Below are positions 44,374 to 54,678 of a stretch of DNA of 64,000 bases, one piece after another. Source of the DNA: Thalassotalea ponticola (GTDB taxonomy: Bacteria > Pseudomonadota > Gammaproteobacteria > Enterobacterales > Alteromonadaceae); NCBI RefSeq assembly GCF_041379045.1, contig NZ_CP166871.1, positions 2,170,001 through 2,234,000 on the forward strand. Direction: 5' to 3'. Position 1 is the stretch's first letter. Each line of letters opens with the position of its first letter. Under the pieces are notes generated by a model. It did not search any database. It was not told where the DNA came from and saw nothing but the letters and a program-made list of their open reading frames with translations. A program made the position numbers and the translations under genes.

Positions 44374-44516
44374 CTGCTCTGTTTTTAGCTGATCGGTGCC
44401 TCAATGCGCGATTGTGGGTTTGGCCACTCGTGTATTGAGGTACAAGGCGCAACAGTAGATATTACCGTCGCTAATCACACCTTGCTAATCGTATAATCAC
44501 TCGGACTTAACGAACC

Positions 44517-45131
44517 ATGAAAATCAAACTCATCGTCCCTCTTCTTCTATTGCTCGGTTTAATGTGGTCTTTGACCGCGACAAATAGTCCGCAGTTACCA
44601 AAACTCTCATCCAATGCAAAAATTTTAGCGTTTGGCGACAGTTTAACCGCGGGCTATGGCGTTTCTAAACAGCACAGTTACCCCAACGTGCTATCTCAGC
44701 TGACAGGGTTGGACGTCATCAACGCCGGTGTATCGGGCGAAGTAACCGAGCAAGGATTGAGTCGACTGCCGCAAATATTATCGCAACACCAGGTGGAACT
44801 TATGATTTTGCTGCAAGGCGGTAATGACATTTTACGCAGTCATAACTTGGCCCAGACCAAACATCACCTCGCCGAGATGATCGACATCGCCAAGCAACGT
44901 CAGGTAGAAGTTATTTTGATTGGCGTCCCAGAAAAAAAGCTGTTTTCAAACTCAGCCCCACTATATCAAGAATTAGCCGAGCAATACGATTTGGTTTTTG
45001 ACGGGGACATTATACGTCAACTACTCACCGATCAGTCGATGAAATCAGATTCAGTCCACTTTAATCAACTGGGCTACCGACGCTTAGCTATGCGGATACA
45101 ACGACTATTGCAAGAGCATGGCGCAATCTAG
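44517..45131 (+). CDS. tesA: SGNH/GDSL lipase-esterase (TesA-like)
   Basis: 204 residues with an N-terminal hydrophobic signal. Block I is ILAFGDSLTAGYGV with the catalytic Ser42, block II Gly in NAGVSGEVT, block III GGND (LQGGNDILR), and block V SDSVHFN with Asp and His. These match the periplasmic thioesterase I/arylesterase TesA, which hydrolyses acyl-CoA and other esters. E. coli TesA is 208 residues. The usual neighbour, the YbbA ABC transporter, is not here. Confidence 0.92.
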   Translation: MKIKLIVPLLLLLGLMWSLTATNSPQLPKLSSNAKILAFGDSLTAGYGVSKQHSYPNVLSQLTGLDVINAGVSGEVTEQGLSRLPQILSQHQVELMILLQGGNDILRSHNLAQTKHHLAEMIDIAKQRQVEVILIGVPEKKLFSNSAPLYQELAEQYDLVFDGDIIRQLLTDQSMKSDSVHFNQLGYRRLAMRIQRLLQEHGAI

Positions 45132-45298
45132 CAGGTTACACCATAAATCCATAGCTGTATTTAATTTACACAGGATTGGCTGTTCTCCTGTGCGCGGGAT
45201 GTTTTTGTTGGCGGCGGGCAACTGACGTTAATTGAGCTGTTACACGGTCAACTAACGCCGTTGCGATCAGTCACGGCTTGCGATAGGTCGCCGCTGAG

Positions 45299-46000
45299 TT
45301 AAAACAAGACTTCTTTGATAAAGGGTATGGTTATTTTGCGTTGAGCGCGAATAGACGCCTTATCTAACAGATCAAGACTCTCGAGCAATGATTTCATATC
45401 ACGAGATAAGCGATTCAACAAAAACTTGACCGTCTCATCCTGCATGTCTATCCCTCGACTGCGCGCTCGCTGCTGAATTGCTTGGATTTTTTGCTCATCG
45501 GGCAAAGGCTTTACTTGCTCGGTGTAACCCCAACCAATGCGAGACACTAAATCAGGAAGCGTTATTGACAAGCTATTAGCGGCATTATTACCCGCTAAAA
45601 TGATCTTCTTGTTATTTTCGATAACGCGGTTGTACAGGTCAAAAATGCCTTGCTGCCAAGCCTCATTAGCCGCTATTAGATGTAAGTCGTCTAAGCAAAT
45701 CACGTCGACCTGTTCAAGACCGGTTAAGACTTCTACCGATAAATGGCTGATTTCGCTGAGCGATATACACAAACTCGACTTGCCTAGCCTGGACGCGTAC
45801 GAAGAGCTGGCGTGCAACAAATGCGACTTACCCACACTTTGCTGGCCAAATAAATAGAAGCCGTGATTGCTTATATCATCAGTTTCGATAAAAGCCTTGA
45901 GTTGACTGACAATGGCACCGTTATCCGGTGAGTAAAAACTGTCAAAGGTTTCATCGTCAGGTAAGTGAACCGCCAATGGCAGTTGTTCTGTTTTGGTCAT
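45299..46000 (-). CDS. hda: DnaA-inactivating regulator Hda
   Basis: 233 residues. The N-terminal QLPLAVHLPDDETFDSFY carries the clamp-binding QL-x-L-x motif that targets the beta clamp. The AAA+ part has a P-loop variant FGQQSVGKSHLLHA, Walker B ICLDDLHLI, and DLVSRIGWGYTEQV with the arginine sensor. Hda with the DNA-loaded clamp stimulates ATP hydrolysis by DnaA. Its ATG overlaps the DUF2066 stop by one base. hda near purM and arsC keeps E. coli order. Confidence 0.95.
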   Translation of the reverse strand: MTKTEQLPLAVHLPDDETFDSFYSPDNGAIVSQLKAFIETDDISNHGFYLFGQQSVGKSHLLHASSSYASRLGKSSLCISLSEISHLSVEVLTGLEQVDVICLDDLHLIAANEAWQQGIFDLYNRVIENNKKIILAGNNAANSLSITLPDLVSRIGWGYTEQVKPLPDEQKIQAIQQRARSRGIDMQDETVKFLLNRLSRDMKSLLESLDLLDKASIRAQRKITIPFIKEVLF

Positions 46001-47118
46001 TAACCTTTCCAGTAAAAGCTGACGGGTTGATTGCCCTGTTTGTCAAAATAGAGAGTGTCGTTGTTAACCATGAGGTTTTGCTCGAGACGCAATGCTTGCA
46101 TGATTGCATCAACATTGGCGTAGGTACTAATCCGAAATACGCGTTTATTACCTAGAGCATGAGTTAGTGTTACGTCGTTAACTAAGCTTAATTGACTAAA
46201 AAAGTTACTCACCGAAACAAAATCTTTCATCGATGTCACGTTGACAATTTCTATATCGACATAGGTTAAGCTATTGTCATTTAATACCACAGAGTAGTGA
46301 TCGTGTAACGCTTGAGCAACGTCAAACACAAGGCTCTCTAGTAAGCTGACCTTATCGCTCTGTTGATCGCCATCACGCAAATTGAGATCGCCGTTCCACA
46401 ACTGCCAGTCTCCCGCAAACGCAGTGTTGTTACAGTCATCAAGTGGGGCACAATATTGCGTGTTTTGAATTTCTGCATTAACCAGGGTCGAATCCGATAC
46501 CCTTAACACTAGCACAGCATCGGCCGAATAACGTTGTGACGCTTTAACTATGGTGTCTTTAAACCGCCCCCAAATATCGCTGTTTGAGGTGATCATAGCA
46601 TCGGTTAAGTCCATTAATGGAAACCGTACTGCCAAGCCTCGTTGATTAAACCAATGCTGCAGCTGCTGTTTAACTTGTTGATTTGAATCGTCAATGACTG
46701 TGCGACTTGAGCCCTGCTCATCAATCATCCACACCGCGATTAGCGGGCGGTGTTTTCCCCACACCGGGGCATTGACCTGGCGCAATAAACCGTCAATTTT
46801 ATCGACCTCGAATTCGGCCTGCAAAACAGGTTGTTCACCGATGCTATTGAAGCGGTACTCACTCAAAAATTTTGAGGGTTTACTGAGAGCCTGCTTGAGC
46901 TCGTCATTGTTGCGCACAAAATCGCGCCCAGCTAGCTTCACCAGTACCTGTTCCAATGCTTGTCGATAGGCTTTATCACGTCCGCCCTGCTCTTGTGAAT
47001 AATTCACTTTAGCCTGATAAAGATCGTCAATTTCAATCGCTTGGCTTGCAAACGATGACATAAACGAGGCAAAGGTGATACCCCAAGTTAACGGTTTAAG
47101 TATATTTGTTAATTTCAT
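46000..47118 (-). CDS. DUF2066 periplasmic protein
   Basis: 372 residues from MKLTNILKPLTWGITFASFM, a signal peptide ending near SQA. The DUF2066 N-terminal part IEIDDLYQAKVNYSQEQGGRDKAYRQALEQVLVKLAGRDF is present, followed by beta-rich domains (PLIAVWMIDEQ, DAVLVLRVSDSTL). The family is found upstream of hda in many Alteromonadales. The role is unknown; periplasmic location is inferred. Translationally coupled to hda. The start has only a weak ribosome site; a frame 10 codons longer exists. Confidence 0.82.
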   Translation of the reverse strand: MKLTNILKPLTWGITFASFMSSFASQAIEIDDLYQAKVNYSQEQGGRDKAYRQALEQVLVKLAGRDFVRNNDELKQALSKPSKFLSEYRFNSIGEQPVLQAEFEVDKIDGLLRQVNAPVWGKHRPLIAVWMIDEQGSSRTVIDDSNQQVKQQLQHWFNQRGLAVRFPLMDLTDAMITSNSDIWGRFKDTIVKASQRYSADAVLVLRVSDSTLVNAEIQNTQYCAPLDDCNNTAFAGDWQLWNGDLNLRDGDQQSDKVSLLESLVFDVAQALHDHYSVVLNDNSLTYVDIEIVNVTSMKDFVSVSNFFSQLSLVNDVTLTHALGNKRVFRISTYANVDAIMQALRLEQNLMVNNDTLYFDKQGNQPVSFYWKG

Positions 47119-47289
47119 AACGCGAATATTATCATAAAGATTAGCCATTTAGGCTAGAAAAAAAATATTTTCTGAGAAACATTTTATATCGCTCTAAGCA
47201 CTGGTAGAATACGCGCCGTGAAAAGTTCGACAAAAATTTAGGTTACACATTCTGTAAACCTAGACAGCAAAACATTTTAAGGGTTCATC

Positions 47290-48330
47290 GTGAGCGAGCA
47301 AAAACAATCATTAAGCTACAAAGATGCCGGTGTTGATATTGATGCGGGCAATGCATTAGTTGAAAACATCAAAGGCGCAGTTAAAAAAACCACTCGTCCA
47401 GAGGTTATGGGCGGTTTAGGTGGCTTTGGTGCCGTGTGCCAAATTCCTGCAGGCTACAAAGAGCCGGTATTAATTTCAGGCACCGATGGTGTTGGCACAA
47501 AATTGCGCTTGGCAATTGATCTGAAGAAACACGACACTGTCGGTATCGATTTAGTAGCGATGTGCGTTAACGACTTACTCGTACTTGGTGCTGAGCCACT
47601 GTACTTCCTAGACTACTACGCAACTGGCAAGCTTGATGTAGACGTTGCTTCTGATGTCGTTAAAGGTATCGCTGAAGGTTGTATTCAGTCTGGTTGTGCC
47701 TTAGTTGGCGGTGAAACCGCAGAAATGCCTGGCATGTACCATCAAGGCGACTACGATATCGCTGGTTTCTGTACCGGTGTTGCTGAAAAGTCAGCGTTAA
47801 TAACTGGTGATGATGTGCAAGCTGGCGATCAACTAATCGCGCTTGCGTCGTCAGGTCCTCACTCGAATGGTTTTTCTTTAATCCGCAAAGTTCTAGAAGT
47901 GAACAACACCGATACTAGCGAGATGTTAGGTGACAAGAGTATCGCCGAGCATTTATTAGAACCAACTCGCATTTACGTGAAACCTGTGTTAGCTATGCTT
48001 AAAGAGGTTAAAGCTAATGCATTGTCGCATATCACTGGTGGTGGCTTCTGGGAAAATATTCCACGCGTATTACCGCAGGGAACAAAAGCGGTGATTGATG
48101 GCAATAGCTGGCAATGGCCTGCCATTTTCAATTGGCTACAAGAGCAAGGTAATATTACTACCCATGAAATGTATCGCACCTTTAACTGTGGTGTCGGTAT
48201 GATCATTGCTGTGCCAGCTGAGCAAAAAGACAAGGCCTTAGAAATCTTAGCCGCACATGGTGAGCAAGCTTGGCATATTGGTCAAATTAACACTGCTAAC
48301 GATGGCGATGAGCAGGTGGAAATTAACTAA
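47290..48330 (+). CDS. purM: Phosphoribosylformylglycinamidine cyclo-ligase
   Basis: 346 residues with a GTG start preceded by AAGGG. Motifs: [79 protein letters not shown] and [16 protein letters not shown]. It makes aminoimidazole ribotide (AIR) in the fifth step of purine synthesis. The purN ATG overlaps its stop by one base, so the pair forms a coupled operon as in E. coli. Confidence 0.97.
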   Translation: MSEQKQSLSYKDAGVDIDAGNALVENIKGAVKKTTRPEVMGGLGGFGAVCQIPAGYKEPVLISGTDGVGTKLRLAIDLKKHDTVGIDLVAMCVNDLLVLGAEPLYFLDYYATGKLDVDVASDVVKGIAEGCIQSGCALVGGETAEMPGMYHQGDYDIAGFCTGVAEKSALITGDDVQAGDQLIALASSGPHSNGFSLIRKVLEVNNTDTSEMLGDKSIAEHLLEPTRIYVKPVLAMLKEVKANALSHITGGGFWENIPRVLPQGTKAVIDGNSWQWPAIFNWLQEQGNITTHEMYRTFNCGVGMIIAVPAEQKDKALEILAAHGEQAWHIGQINTANDGDEQVEIN

Positions 48331-48980
48331 TGAGCTCGGAAAACAAAAATATTGTTGTTCTGATTTCTGGCAGTGGAAGTAACTTACAAGCCATTATTGA
48401 CGCCTGTGCTGACGGCAAAATAGCGGGTTCTATCACTGGTGTAGTGTCGAACAAAGCCGATGTTTTTGGATTAGAGCGCGCAGCAAAAGCCGGCATAGCT
48501 AATCTGGTGTTATCACATAAAGAATTTGAGAGTCGCGAACAGTACGACCATGCATTGATCAATAAAATCGATGCTTGGCAACCTGATTTGGTTGTTCTTG
48601 CTGGCTTTATGCGCATCTTGACTCCAGAGTTTGTTCAGCATTACAAAGGTCGGTTGTTAAATATCCACCCGTCTTTATTACCCAAATATCAAGGCTTAAA
48701 CACCCATCAACGAGCACTTGACGCTGGCGACAAAGAACATGGTGTCAGCGTTCACTTTGTCACCGAAGAACTTGACGGTGGCCCCGTTATTTTACAAGCT
48801 AAGGTGCCTATTTTTGCCGGTGATAGCGTCGCTGATCTGCAAGCGCGAGTACACGAACAAGAACACCGAATTTACCCACTTGTGGTCGATTGGTTTTGCT
48901 CTGGTCGATTATCTGTAGGCGATGCTGGTGTGACTCTTGACGGTAATGTGTTACCTGAAAACGGTTATGCTAACGACTAG
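48330..48980 (+). CDS. purN: Phosphoribosylglycinamide formyltransferase 1
   Basis: 216 residues. The N-terminal nucleotide-binding loop is VVLISGSGSNLQAIIDAC. Catalytic residues are in GFMRILTPEFVQ, NIHPSLLPKYQGLNTH (Asn, His) and HFVTEELDGGPVI with the catalytic Asp. It transfers formyl from 10-formyl-THF to GAR. The cytosolic enzyme is translated from the same message as purM. Confidence 0.97.
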   Translation: MSSENKNIVVLISGSGSNLQAIIDACADGKIAGSITGVVSNKADVFGLERAAKAGIANLVLSHKEFESREQYDHALINKIDAWQPDLVVLAGFMRILTPEFVQHYKGRLLNIHPSLLPKYQGLNTHQRALDAGDKEHGVSVHFVTEELDGGPVILQAKVPIFAGDSVADLQARVHEQEHRIYPLVVDWFCSGRLSVGDAGVTLDGNVLPENGYAND

Positions 48981-49077
48981 GTCCGCCACCGAGCGACAAT
49001 AAAACCATTGACATGGAACTAAGTTCTGCCTGTATACTCCAAAGGACTATTATCAATAGTTTAGTTAAAGGGTGTAT

Positions 49078-49842
49078 ATGGGCAGTAAACTTCTATCTCT
49101 CATACTGATTGCGTTGAGCAGTGTTGTACCATCAGCAACTGCTGAGCCTGCAGTTAACACTGATAAAGTCTCGCAACTGCCAAATTTTACCGCCCAGTAC
49201 CACATTTATCACGACGATAACACGGTCGGTAAAGCCACTCGTACACTAAAAAACCTCGCCGATAACACGGTTGAATTCAGTTACCAAACCGACATCGAAT
49301 GGCTGATCTTCTCAGATCATCGCCGTGAGGTAACCACCAATAAAATTATCGATGGCCAAGTTATTCCAATCACCTATCACTCGACTCGCAAAGGCACAGG
49401 CAAAGACAAGCGATATTCGTGGTCGTTTAATCGACAAAAGTCACAAGTGACTGACTTAAAAAAACAAAAAACCATCGATATCGACTGGCCACAAGGCTTG
49501 CAAAGTAAGCTCAGTTACCACCTTCAATCGCGCTTAAATTTACTAAACGGGATTAAACACTTCGATTTCGCCACCTTGACCACATCGGGCAATGTTAAAA
49601 ACTACACCTATGAATACATGGGTGAGGAACAAATTAGCGTGCCTTATGGCGAGGTTAAGGCGATAAAATTAAAGCGCGAAAAAAGCAACAAACAAACCAC
49701 GTATGTTTGGTTCGCGCCAGAGCTCGGCAACCTAATGGTTAAGTTGCACCAAATAGACGGCAGTTTGAAAGAATTTGAAGTGAAACTGGTCAGTGTTAAA
49801 ACCGAGAATGCGACAACAGAAAAAACACCTCTCGGTGAGTAA
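49078..49842 (+). CDS. DUF3108 secreted protein
   Basis: 254 residues with a signal peptide (MGSKLLSLILIALSSVVPSATA). The mature part has DUF3108 features: FTAQYHIYHDDNTVGKATRTL, then YSWSFNRQKSQVTDLK, a lipocalin-like barrel ending with TTYVWFAPELGNLMVKLHQ. The family is periplasmic and often located near purN. AAAGGG lies five bases before the ATG at 49078; a GTG two codons earlier is possible. TTGACA at about 49009 with TGTATA (17-base spacer) could be its promoter. Confidence 0.82.
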   Translation: MGSKLLSLILIALSSVVPSATAEPAVNTDKVSQLPNFTAQYHIYHDDNTVGKATRTLKNLADNTVEFSYQTDIEWLIFSDHRREVTTNKIIDGQVIPITYHSTRKGTGKDKRYSWSFNRQKSQVTDLKKQKTIDIDWPQGLQSKLSYHLQSRLNLLNGIKHFDFATLTTSGNVKNYTYEYMGEEQISVPYGEVKAIKLKREKSNKQTTYVWFAPELGNLMVKLHQIDGSLKEFEVKLVSVKTENATTEKTPLGE

Positions 49843-49950
49843 ACACTCACATTTGACAACAAGACCTTATGCGTATGCCACTTCGCTGCCCTGCACAGCT
49901 TACTCTAGTTACCACTAACTTAGCGTCTTGACCGTCAAATGTGTTGGCCG

Positions 49951-50811
49951 TCAGTTGACTTTATCAGCCTCAGCAGGCAAGGTTGATGGCTTGAGGTCAG
50001 ATTGTATATGCGACTTCACCTTAGGGGCTTGTAGCTGTCCACTTGCTATCAGTTGCCCGCCAATAAAGGCGCACCATTGACCGCTCTGCATTTTTGTCCA
50101 GCGCTCGTCAATAGTTAGTGGTGCTGTCGCTATTACAGTGACAATATCACGCTCGGTCGTTTCTTGGGTAAAATCAATGGTGACATCGGCGTCTTTCAAA
50201 CGAGCGGGGCCAAACGGTGCGCGACGGGTCAAGTAGTGTAAATTGTTGTAACAATAAGCAAACACAAACTCGCCATCGGATAAAATCATATTGAACACCC
50301 CAAATTGGTTAATCGCGACACACAGTTGTGCAAGGTAAGCAAAAAGCGTCTCATTGTCGGGTTTGCGGTGACCAAATTTTTCTCGCAACTGCTCTATCAG
50401 CCAAACAAAGGCCTGTTCGCTATCGGTGCTACCAATAGCTGTTAACGATGTTGTTTGCAGTGCTATGTGATAGCCATCAAGTTGACCATTGTGAGCATAA
50501 GTCAAATTTCGCCCCCACAGTTCTCGCGTAAATGGGTGAGTGTTTTCTAAATTGACGCCACCGCTGTTAGCCTGGCGAATGTGCGATATAACTGCCTCAC
50601 TTTTGATCGCATAACGACTGACCAATTGGGCTATTTCAGAGCGATAACAGGGCTGAGGATCTTTAAAGGTACGACAACCTTTACCCTCGTAAAAGGTGAT
50701 GCCCCAACCATCTTTATGGGGACCGGTTTTTCCGCCGCGTTGGATCAACCCCGCAAAACTAAAGCAGATATCTGTTGGCACATTCGCGCTCATCGCCAAC
50801 AATTCACACAT
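49951..50811 (-). CDS. Class II glutamine amidotransferase (YafJ-like)
   Basis: 286 residues. It begins MCELLAMSANVP, with the N-terminal nucleophile Cys2 exposed after Met removal. GPHKDGWGITFYEGKG, ISHIRQANSGGVNLENTHPF and LTYAHNGQLDGY are the GATase-2 active-site segments. E. coli YafJ has the same stand-alone architecture. The amino acceptor is unknown. AGGAGA lies before the ATG. It is convergent with the DUF3108 gene. Confidence 0.9.
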   Translation of the reverse strand: MCELLAMSANVPTDICFSFAGLIQRGGKTGPHKDGWGITFYEGKGCRTFKDPQPCYRSEIAQLVSRYAIKSEAVISHIRQANSGGVNLENTHPFTRELWGRNLTYAHNGQLDGYHIALQTTSLTAIGSTDSEQAFVWLIEQLREKFGHRKPDNETLFAYLAQLCVAINQFGVFNMILSDGEFVFAYCYNNLHYLTRRAPFGPARLKDADVTIDFTQETTERDIVTVIATAPLTIDERWTKMQSGQWCAFIGGQLIASGQLQAPKVKSHIQSDLKPSTLPAEADKVN

Positions 50812-51297
50812 GGTATTTTCTCCTCTATTGATCTGGTGTTACCAACACTGATTTTCTCGTATCAAATCATCGCTAACTCAGCGTGCGCTTACATTCGGCT
50901 AGGGTTTTGCCCGCCAATGAGTGGATGAGGTTGAGGTTAAATAAAAAGCTCACCGTTATTGCTCGTTAAGCTGAGCGCTATAGGCAAATTTAAACTACCC
51001 GTTTTTGGCGAAATTGGCACCATAAATTCGTAATAAATTGAGACTAAATTATACTTTATACGTATATATAAATAACTTTTGCGGCTTAAAAATGTGCTTT
51101 ATTGGCAACGTCAGCTGTAACGCGGTTGCCCAGACTCGCTGTCTACTCTCGCCATTTCTTGCCAACACTTTCTTGTATAAGGAAAAATTGTTATCCAAGT
51201 TTGCAAATAAAACATTTGAAAATGTTTTCAATTGTATTTATGCTTAGCTTAAGTGGTAAGACCTCTTACCATAATAAAGAATACAACAGGAGTTAAC
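50812..51297. other. Upstream region of fadE
   Basis: 486 non-coding bases between two divergent genes. The right half is very A/T-rich (51035-51070, 51190-51245). The FadR-like palindrome at 51254-51271 is the main feature. No ORF is supported. Confidence 0.55.
51254..51271. promoter_or_regulatory. Putative FadR-type operator of fadE
   Basis: TGGTAAGACCTCTTACCA is a perfect 8-bp-arm palindrome. Its left part fits TGGTnnGACC, the core of FadR sites. It lies 26 bases before the fadE start codon, where a repressor would block transcription. FadR control of fadE is known in gamma-proteobacteria. Confidence 0.6.
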
Positions 51298-53766
51298 GTG
51301 GAATTTTTAATTGGCTTACTCGTTTTTATCGCGGTCACGAGTTACCTAGCGTATGCTCGGGCCTCTTTAGGGTTATTTACCGCTGCCTATACTGTGTTAA
51401 TGATTGTTGGCACCGCATTCTCGAAGGTTGGCTTTTTCAGTTGGCTAGTATTCATTGCCATTGCCGCTGTATTAAACGTCACCAGTTTGCGCCGTCAATT
51501 AATCAGTAACAAACTACTCGAAATGTTCAAAAAGGTGATGCCAGAAATGTCATCTACCGAAAAAGAAGCACTCAATGCGGGTACGACGTGGTACGAAGCC
51601 GAGTTGTTTAAAGGCGAGCCTAACTGGGACAAATTACACACCTTCCCACAACCGCGCTTATCGCAAGAAGAGCAAGCGTTTTTAGACGGCCCAGTAGAAG
51701 AAGTTTGCCGTATGGTCGACGACTGGGAAGTGACTCATGAGCTAGCCGATTTACCGCCGCATATTTGGCAGTATCTAAAAGATCACAAGTTTTTTGCGAT
51801 GATCATTAAGAAGCAATACGGTGGACTCGAGTTCAGTGCTTACGCTCAATCGCGCGTACTGCAAAAGTTAAGCGGCGTTTCAATTGTATTGGCAAGTACC
51901 GTAGGTGTGCCTAACTCATTAGGCCCGGGCGAGTTATTGCAGCACTACGGAACGAAAGAGCAGCAAGATTATTACCTACCGCGTTTGGCGACTGGTGAGG
52001 AGATCCCCTGTTTTGCCTTAACCAGTCCGGAAGCGGGTTCAGACGCTGGTGCCATTCCTGATTACGGCATCGTTTGTAAAGGTACATTCAATGGTGAAGA
52101 AGTGCTCGGTATGCGTTTGACTTGGAATAAGCGCTACATTACTTTGGCACCTGTTGCGACAATTTTAGGCTTGGCCTTTAAGTTGCGTGATCCTGACAAC
52201 TTATTGGGTGATGAAGAAGACCTTGGCATTACCTGTGCCTTGATCCCAACCGACATAGATGGCGTGATCACTGGTCGTCGTCACTTCCCGTTGAACATTC
52301 CATTCCAAAATGGTCCAACCCAAGGCAATGACGTGTTCGTGCCGCTCGATTTCATTATTGGCGGTGCAAAAATGGCCGGCCAAGGCTGGCGCATGCTGGT
52401 TGAATGTTTGTCGGTTGGTCGAGCAATCACATTACCGTCTAACGCTGCTGGTGGGGTTAAGCAAGCCGCAATGGCCTCAGGTGCATACAGCCACATTCGC
52501 CGTCAGTTCAAACTGCCGATTGGCAAGATGGAAGGTATCGAAGAGGCGTTGGCGCGCATCGGCGGCAATGCCTATCTTATGGACGCAGTCACCACAATGT
52601 CGACAGGCGCTGTCGATTTAGGTGAGAAACCGTCGGTTATTTCGGCCATTTGTAAATATCACCTAACCGAAAAAATGCGTGACTGTATTAGTGATGCAAT
52701 GGACATTCACGGCGGTAAAGGCGTGTGTATGGGACCTAGCAACTACTTAGCCCGTGGGTATCAAGGTGCGCCAATTGCCATTACCGTAGAAGGTGCCAAC
52801 ATCCTAACTCGCAATATGATCATTTACGGTCAAGGTGCGATTCGCTGTCATCCTTACGTATTGGCAGAAATGGAAGCGGCAAACAACAGAGATATGGTAC
52901 AAGGTCAGCAAGACTTTGACCAAGCGCTATTTGGTCACATCGGCTTTACTTTATCTAACTTAGTGCGCTCTAAATTGTTCGGCTTTTTTGGCACGCGCTT
53001 CGTCAAAGCACCATTTAAAGATGAAACGCGTCATTACTATCGTCAAATGACCAAGTTCAGCGCTAATTTAGCTCTTCTGTCGGACCTATCAATGGCCCTG
53101 TTAGGCGGTGACTTAAAACGTCGCGAACGCATCTCAGCCAGATTAGGCGATGTGCTAAGCTACCTTTATCTCGCCTCGGCAACGTTGAAGCGCTTCCACG
53201 ATGAAGGTCGTCAAGTTGAAGACAAGCCATTGATGATGTGGGCTGTTGAAGATAGCCTGTACAAGTGCGAACAAGCGTTGAAGGATATCTGTGAGAACTT
53301 CCCAGTACCATTTGTCGGTAAAGCGTTCAAACTGATGGTGATGCCTTTTGGCCCGTCATTGACCAAACCATCAGACAAGCTTGACCACAAGGTAGCGCGT
53401 ATTTTACAGGTGCCAAGTGAGACCCGTAACCGCATTGGCCAAGGACAATACCTCGACAAGACCGATGGTAATGTATTTGGTCAACTTGAAGTGACGCTTG
53501 AAAATATTATTCAGGTCGAAGCTATTGTTGATAAAATCAACGCGGCAACATCGCAACGCCATCGCATTATCAACCTTGACCAGCTAGCCCAAATGGCTCT
53601 AGAGAAAGGCATTATTAGCGAGCAAGAAAGCGAGCTAATGATCTTAACTGAAGCACAGCGCAAAGCGGTTATTAATGTTGATGACTTTGATCCGTTTGAG
53701 TTGGTTGCTAATAAAGAAAAGCATTTAGCAAATAATAGTGCTGATAAAGACGAGCAAGCAGCTTAA
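51298..53766 (+). CDS. fadE: Acyl-CoA dehydrogenase FadE
   Basis: 822 residues (E. coli FadE is 814), with two N-terminal membrane segments. The GTG start at 51298 is supported by AGGAG seven bases upstream. Conserved stretches include [69 protein letters not shown] and [23 protein letters not shown]. It catalyses the first oxidation of fatty-acyl-CoA in beta-oxidation, at the membrane. It is a single-gene unit with a strong terminator. Confidence 0.97.
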   Translation: MEFLIGLLVFIAVTSYLAYARASLGLFTAAYTVLMIVGTAFSKVGFFSWLVFIAIAAVLNVTSLRRQLISNKLLEMFKKVMPEMSSTEKEALNAGTTWYEAELFKGEPNWDKLHTFPQPRLSQEEQAFLDGPVEEVCRMVDDWEVTHELADLPPHIWQYLKDHKFFAMIIKKQYGGLEFSAYAQSRVLQKLSGVSIVLASTVGVPNSLGPGELLQHYGTKEQQDYYLPRLATGEEIPCFALTSPEAGSDAGAIPDYGIVCKGTFNGEEVLGMRLTWNKRYITLAPVATILGLAFKLRDPDNLLGDEEDLGITCALIPTDIDGVITGRRHFPLNIPFQNGPTQGNDVFVPLDFIIGGAKMAGQGWRMLVECLSVGRAITLPSNAAGGVKQAAMASGAYSHIRRQFKLPIGKMEGIEEALARIGGNAYLMDAVTTMSTGAVDLGEKPSVISAICKYHLTEKMRDCISDAMDIHGGKGVCMGPSNYLARGYQGAPIAITVEGANILTRNMIIYGQGAIRCHPYVLAEMEAANNRDMVQGQQDFDQALFGHIGFTLSNLVRSKLFGFFGTRFVKAPFKDETRHYYRQMTKFSANLALLSDLSMALLGGDLKRRERISARLGDVLSYLYLASATLKRFHDEGRQVEDKPLMMWAVEDSLYKCEQALKDICENFPVPFVGKAFKLMVMPFGPSLTKPSDKLDHKVARILQVPSETRNRIGQGQYLDKTDGNVFGQLEVTLENIIQVEAIVDKINAATSQRHRIINLDQLAQMALEKGIISEQESELMILTEAQRKAVINVDDFDPFELVANKEKHLANNSADKDEQAA

Positions 53767-53815
53767 AAAACACATTATCCCGTATTTTGCCTAGGTAAAA
53801 TACAGTATAATTACC

Positions 53816-53845
53816 AAGGCCGAATCAATTGATTCGGCCTTTTTG
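53816..53845 (+). terminator. fadE terminator
   Basis: AAGGCCGAATC-AATT-GATTCGGCCTT followed by TTTT, about 50 bases after the fadE stop. Confidence 0.92.
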
Positions 53846-54006
53846 TCAGCTAATGCGCAACAGCTTGCGTGCTAGTCGCTCCCTCGCCAGATAACTTACC
53901 TACACATGACAGCGGCTTTTAGCTAAAACCTTTATTGATGTTGTAGAGTGGAGATATTTAATCGCGAGCAAGTCGCAATCAAAGCGGACAACGCAAGGCG
54001 CGTTAA

Positions 54007-54444
54007 CTAATAGGCGTTTTCGACAAAATCTTTGAATAACTGCTGGTGTTTAATGGACTGCTGCTTAAACATATTTGGCATAAGAAGAGACAACACTCGA
54101 ACAAAGCCAGTGCACTTAAACTCGTTGGTACACACCCATCGAGTCCGTCCCTGTCCAAGATCGATAAATGAGTTTTCAACTAAATTCCACACATTAGCGG
54201 TTTCGTACACGGCGTTAAACGTTTGTGGCAGCGATTTTTTAGTGATCACTTCAGTCATCACGATCTCTCGCTTTCCCATTTGATAAACCAAACGCGCTTC
54301 ACTGCCCACTTTGCCAGGCGCACCACTGATTGTATCTACACTGATCAAATCTGGTTGCCAATGACGCATATTCTCACTGTTATCGAATAAATCGATAACC
54401 CGTTCAATATTGGCATCAATGTCAATTGTCACCGTGTATTTCAT
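54007..54444 (-). CDS. SRPBCC-fold (polyketide cyclase-like) protein
   Basis: 145 residues: MKYTVTIDIDANIERVIDLFDNSENMRHWQPDLISVDTISG is the typical START/SRPBCC opening (strand, helix, W in the second helix). GSEARLVYQMGKREIVMTEVI and TRWVCTNEFKC continue the sheet, with a long C-terminal helix. The fold binds hydrophobic ligands; ligand and role are unknown. GGAG lies before the ATG. It is a stand-alone gene, convergent with fadE. Confidence 0.82.
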   Translation of the reverse strand: MKYTVTIDIDANIERVIDLFDNSENMRHWQPDLISVDTISGAPGKVGSEARLVYQMGKREIVMTEVITKKSLPQTFNAVYETANVWNLVENSFIDLGQGRTRWVCTNEFKCTGFVRVLSLLMPNMFKQQSIKHQQLFKDFVENAY

Positions 54445-54678
54445 GTGGGCTCCGTAAATTGAATGCCTTCACTATAAGATAGAACCCGGTAAATACAAGT
54501 TTTACAAATTGATCGTTTGCCGGTAATTTGACCACATTTACCCGCAAAGTTGCGATATTTATCAGCCTACTTTCTCACGTAAACTGGCAATAAGTACATG
54601 TTTTCATAAACTTATCATATCCATTTAATAATCTCCCCCAGTCATTAACGCCAGTTATGACCCTTAAGGATAACAAAA

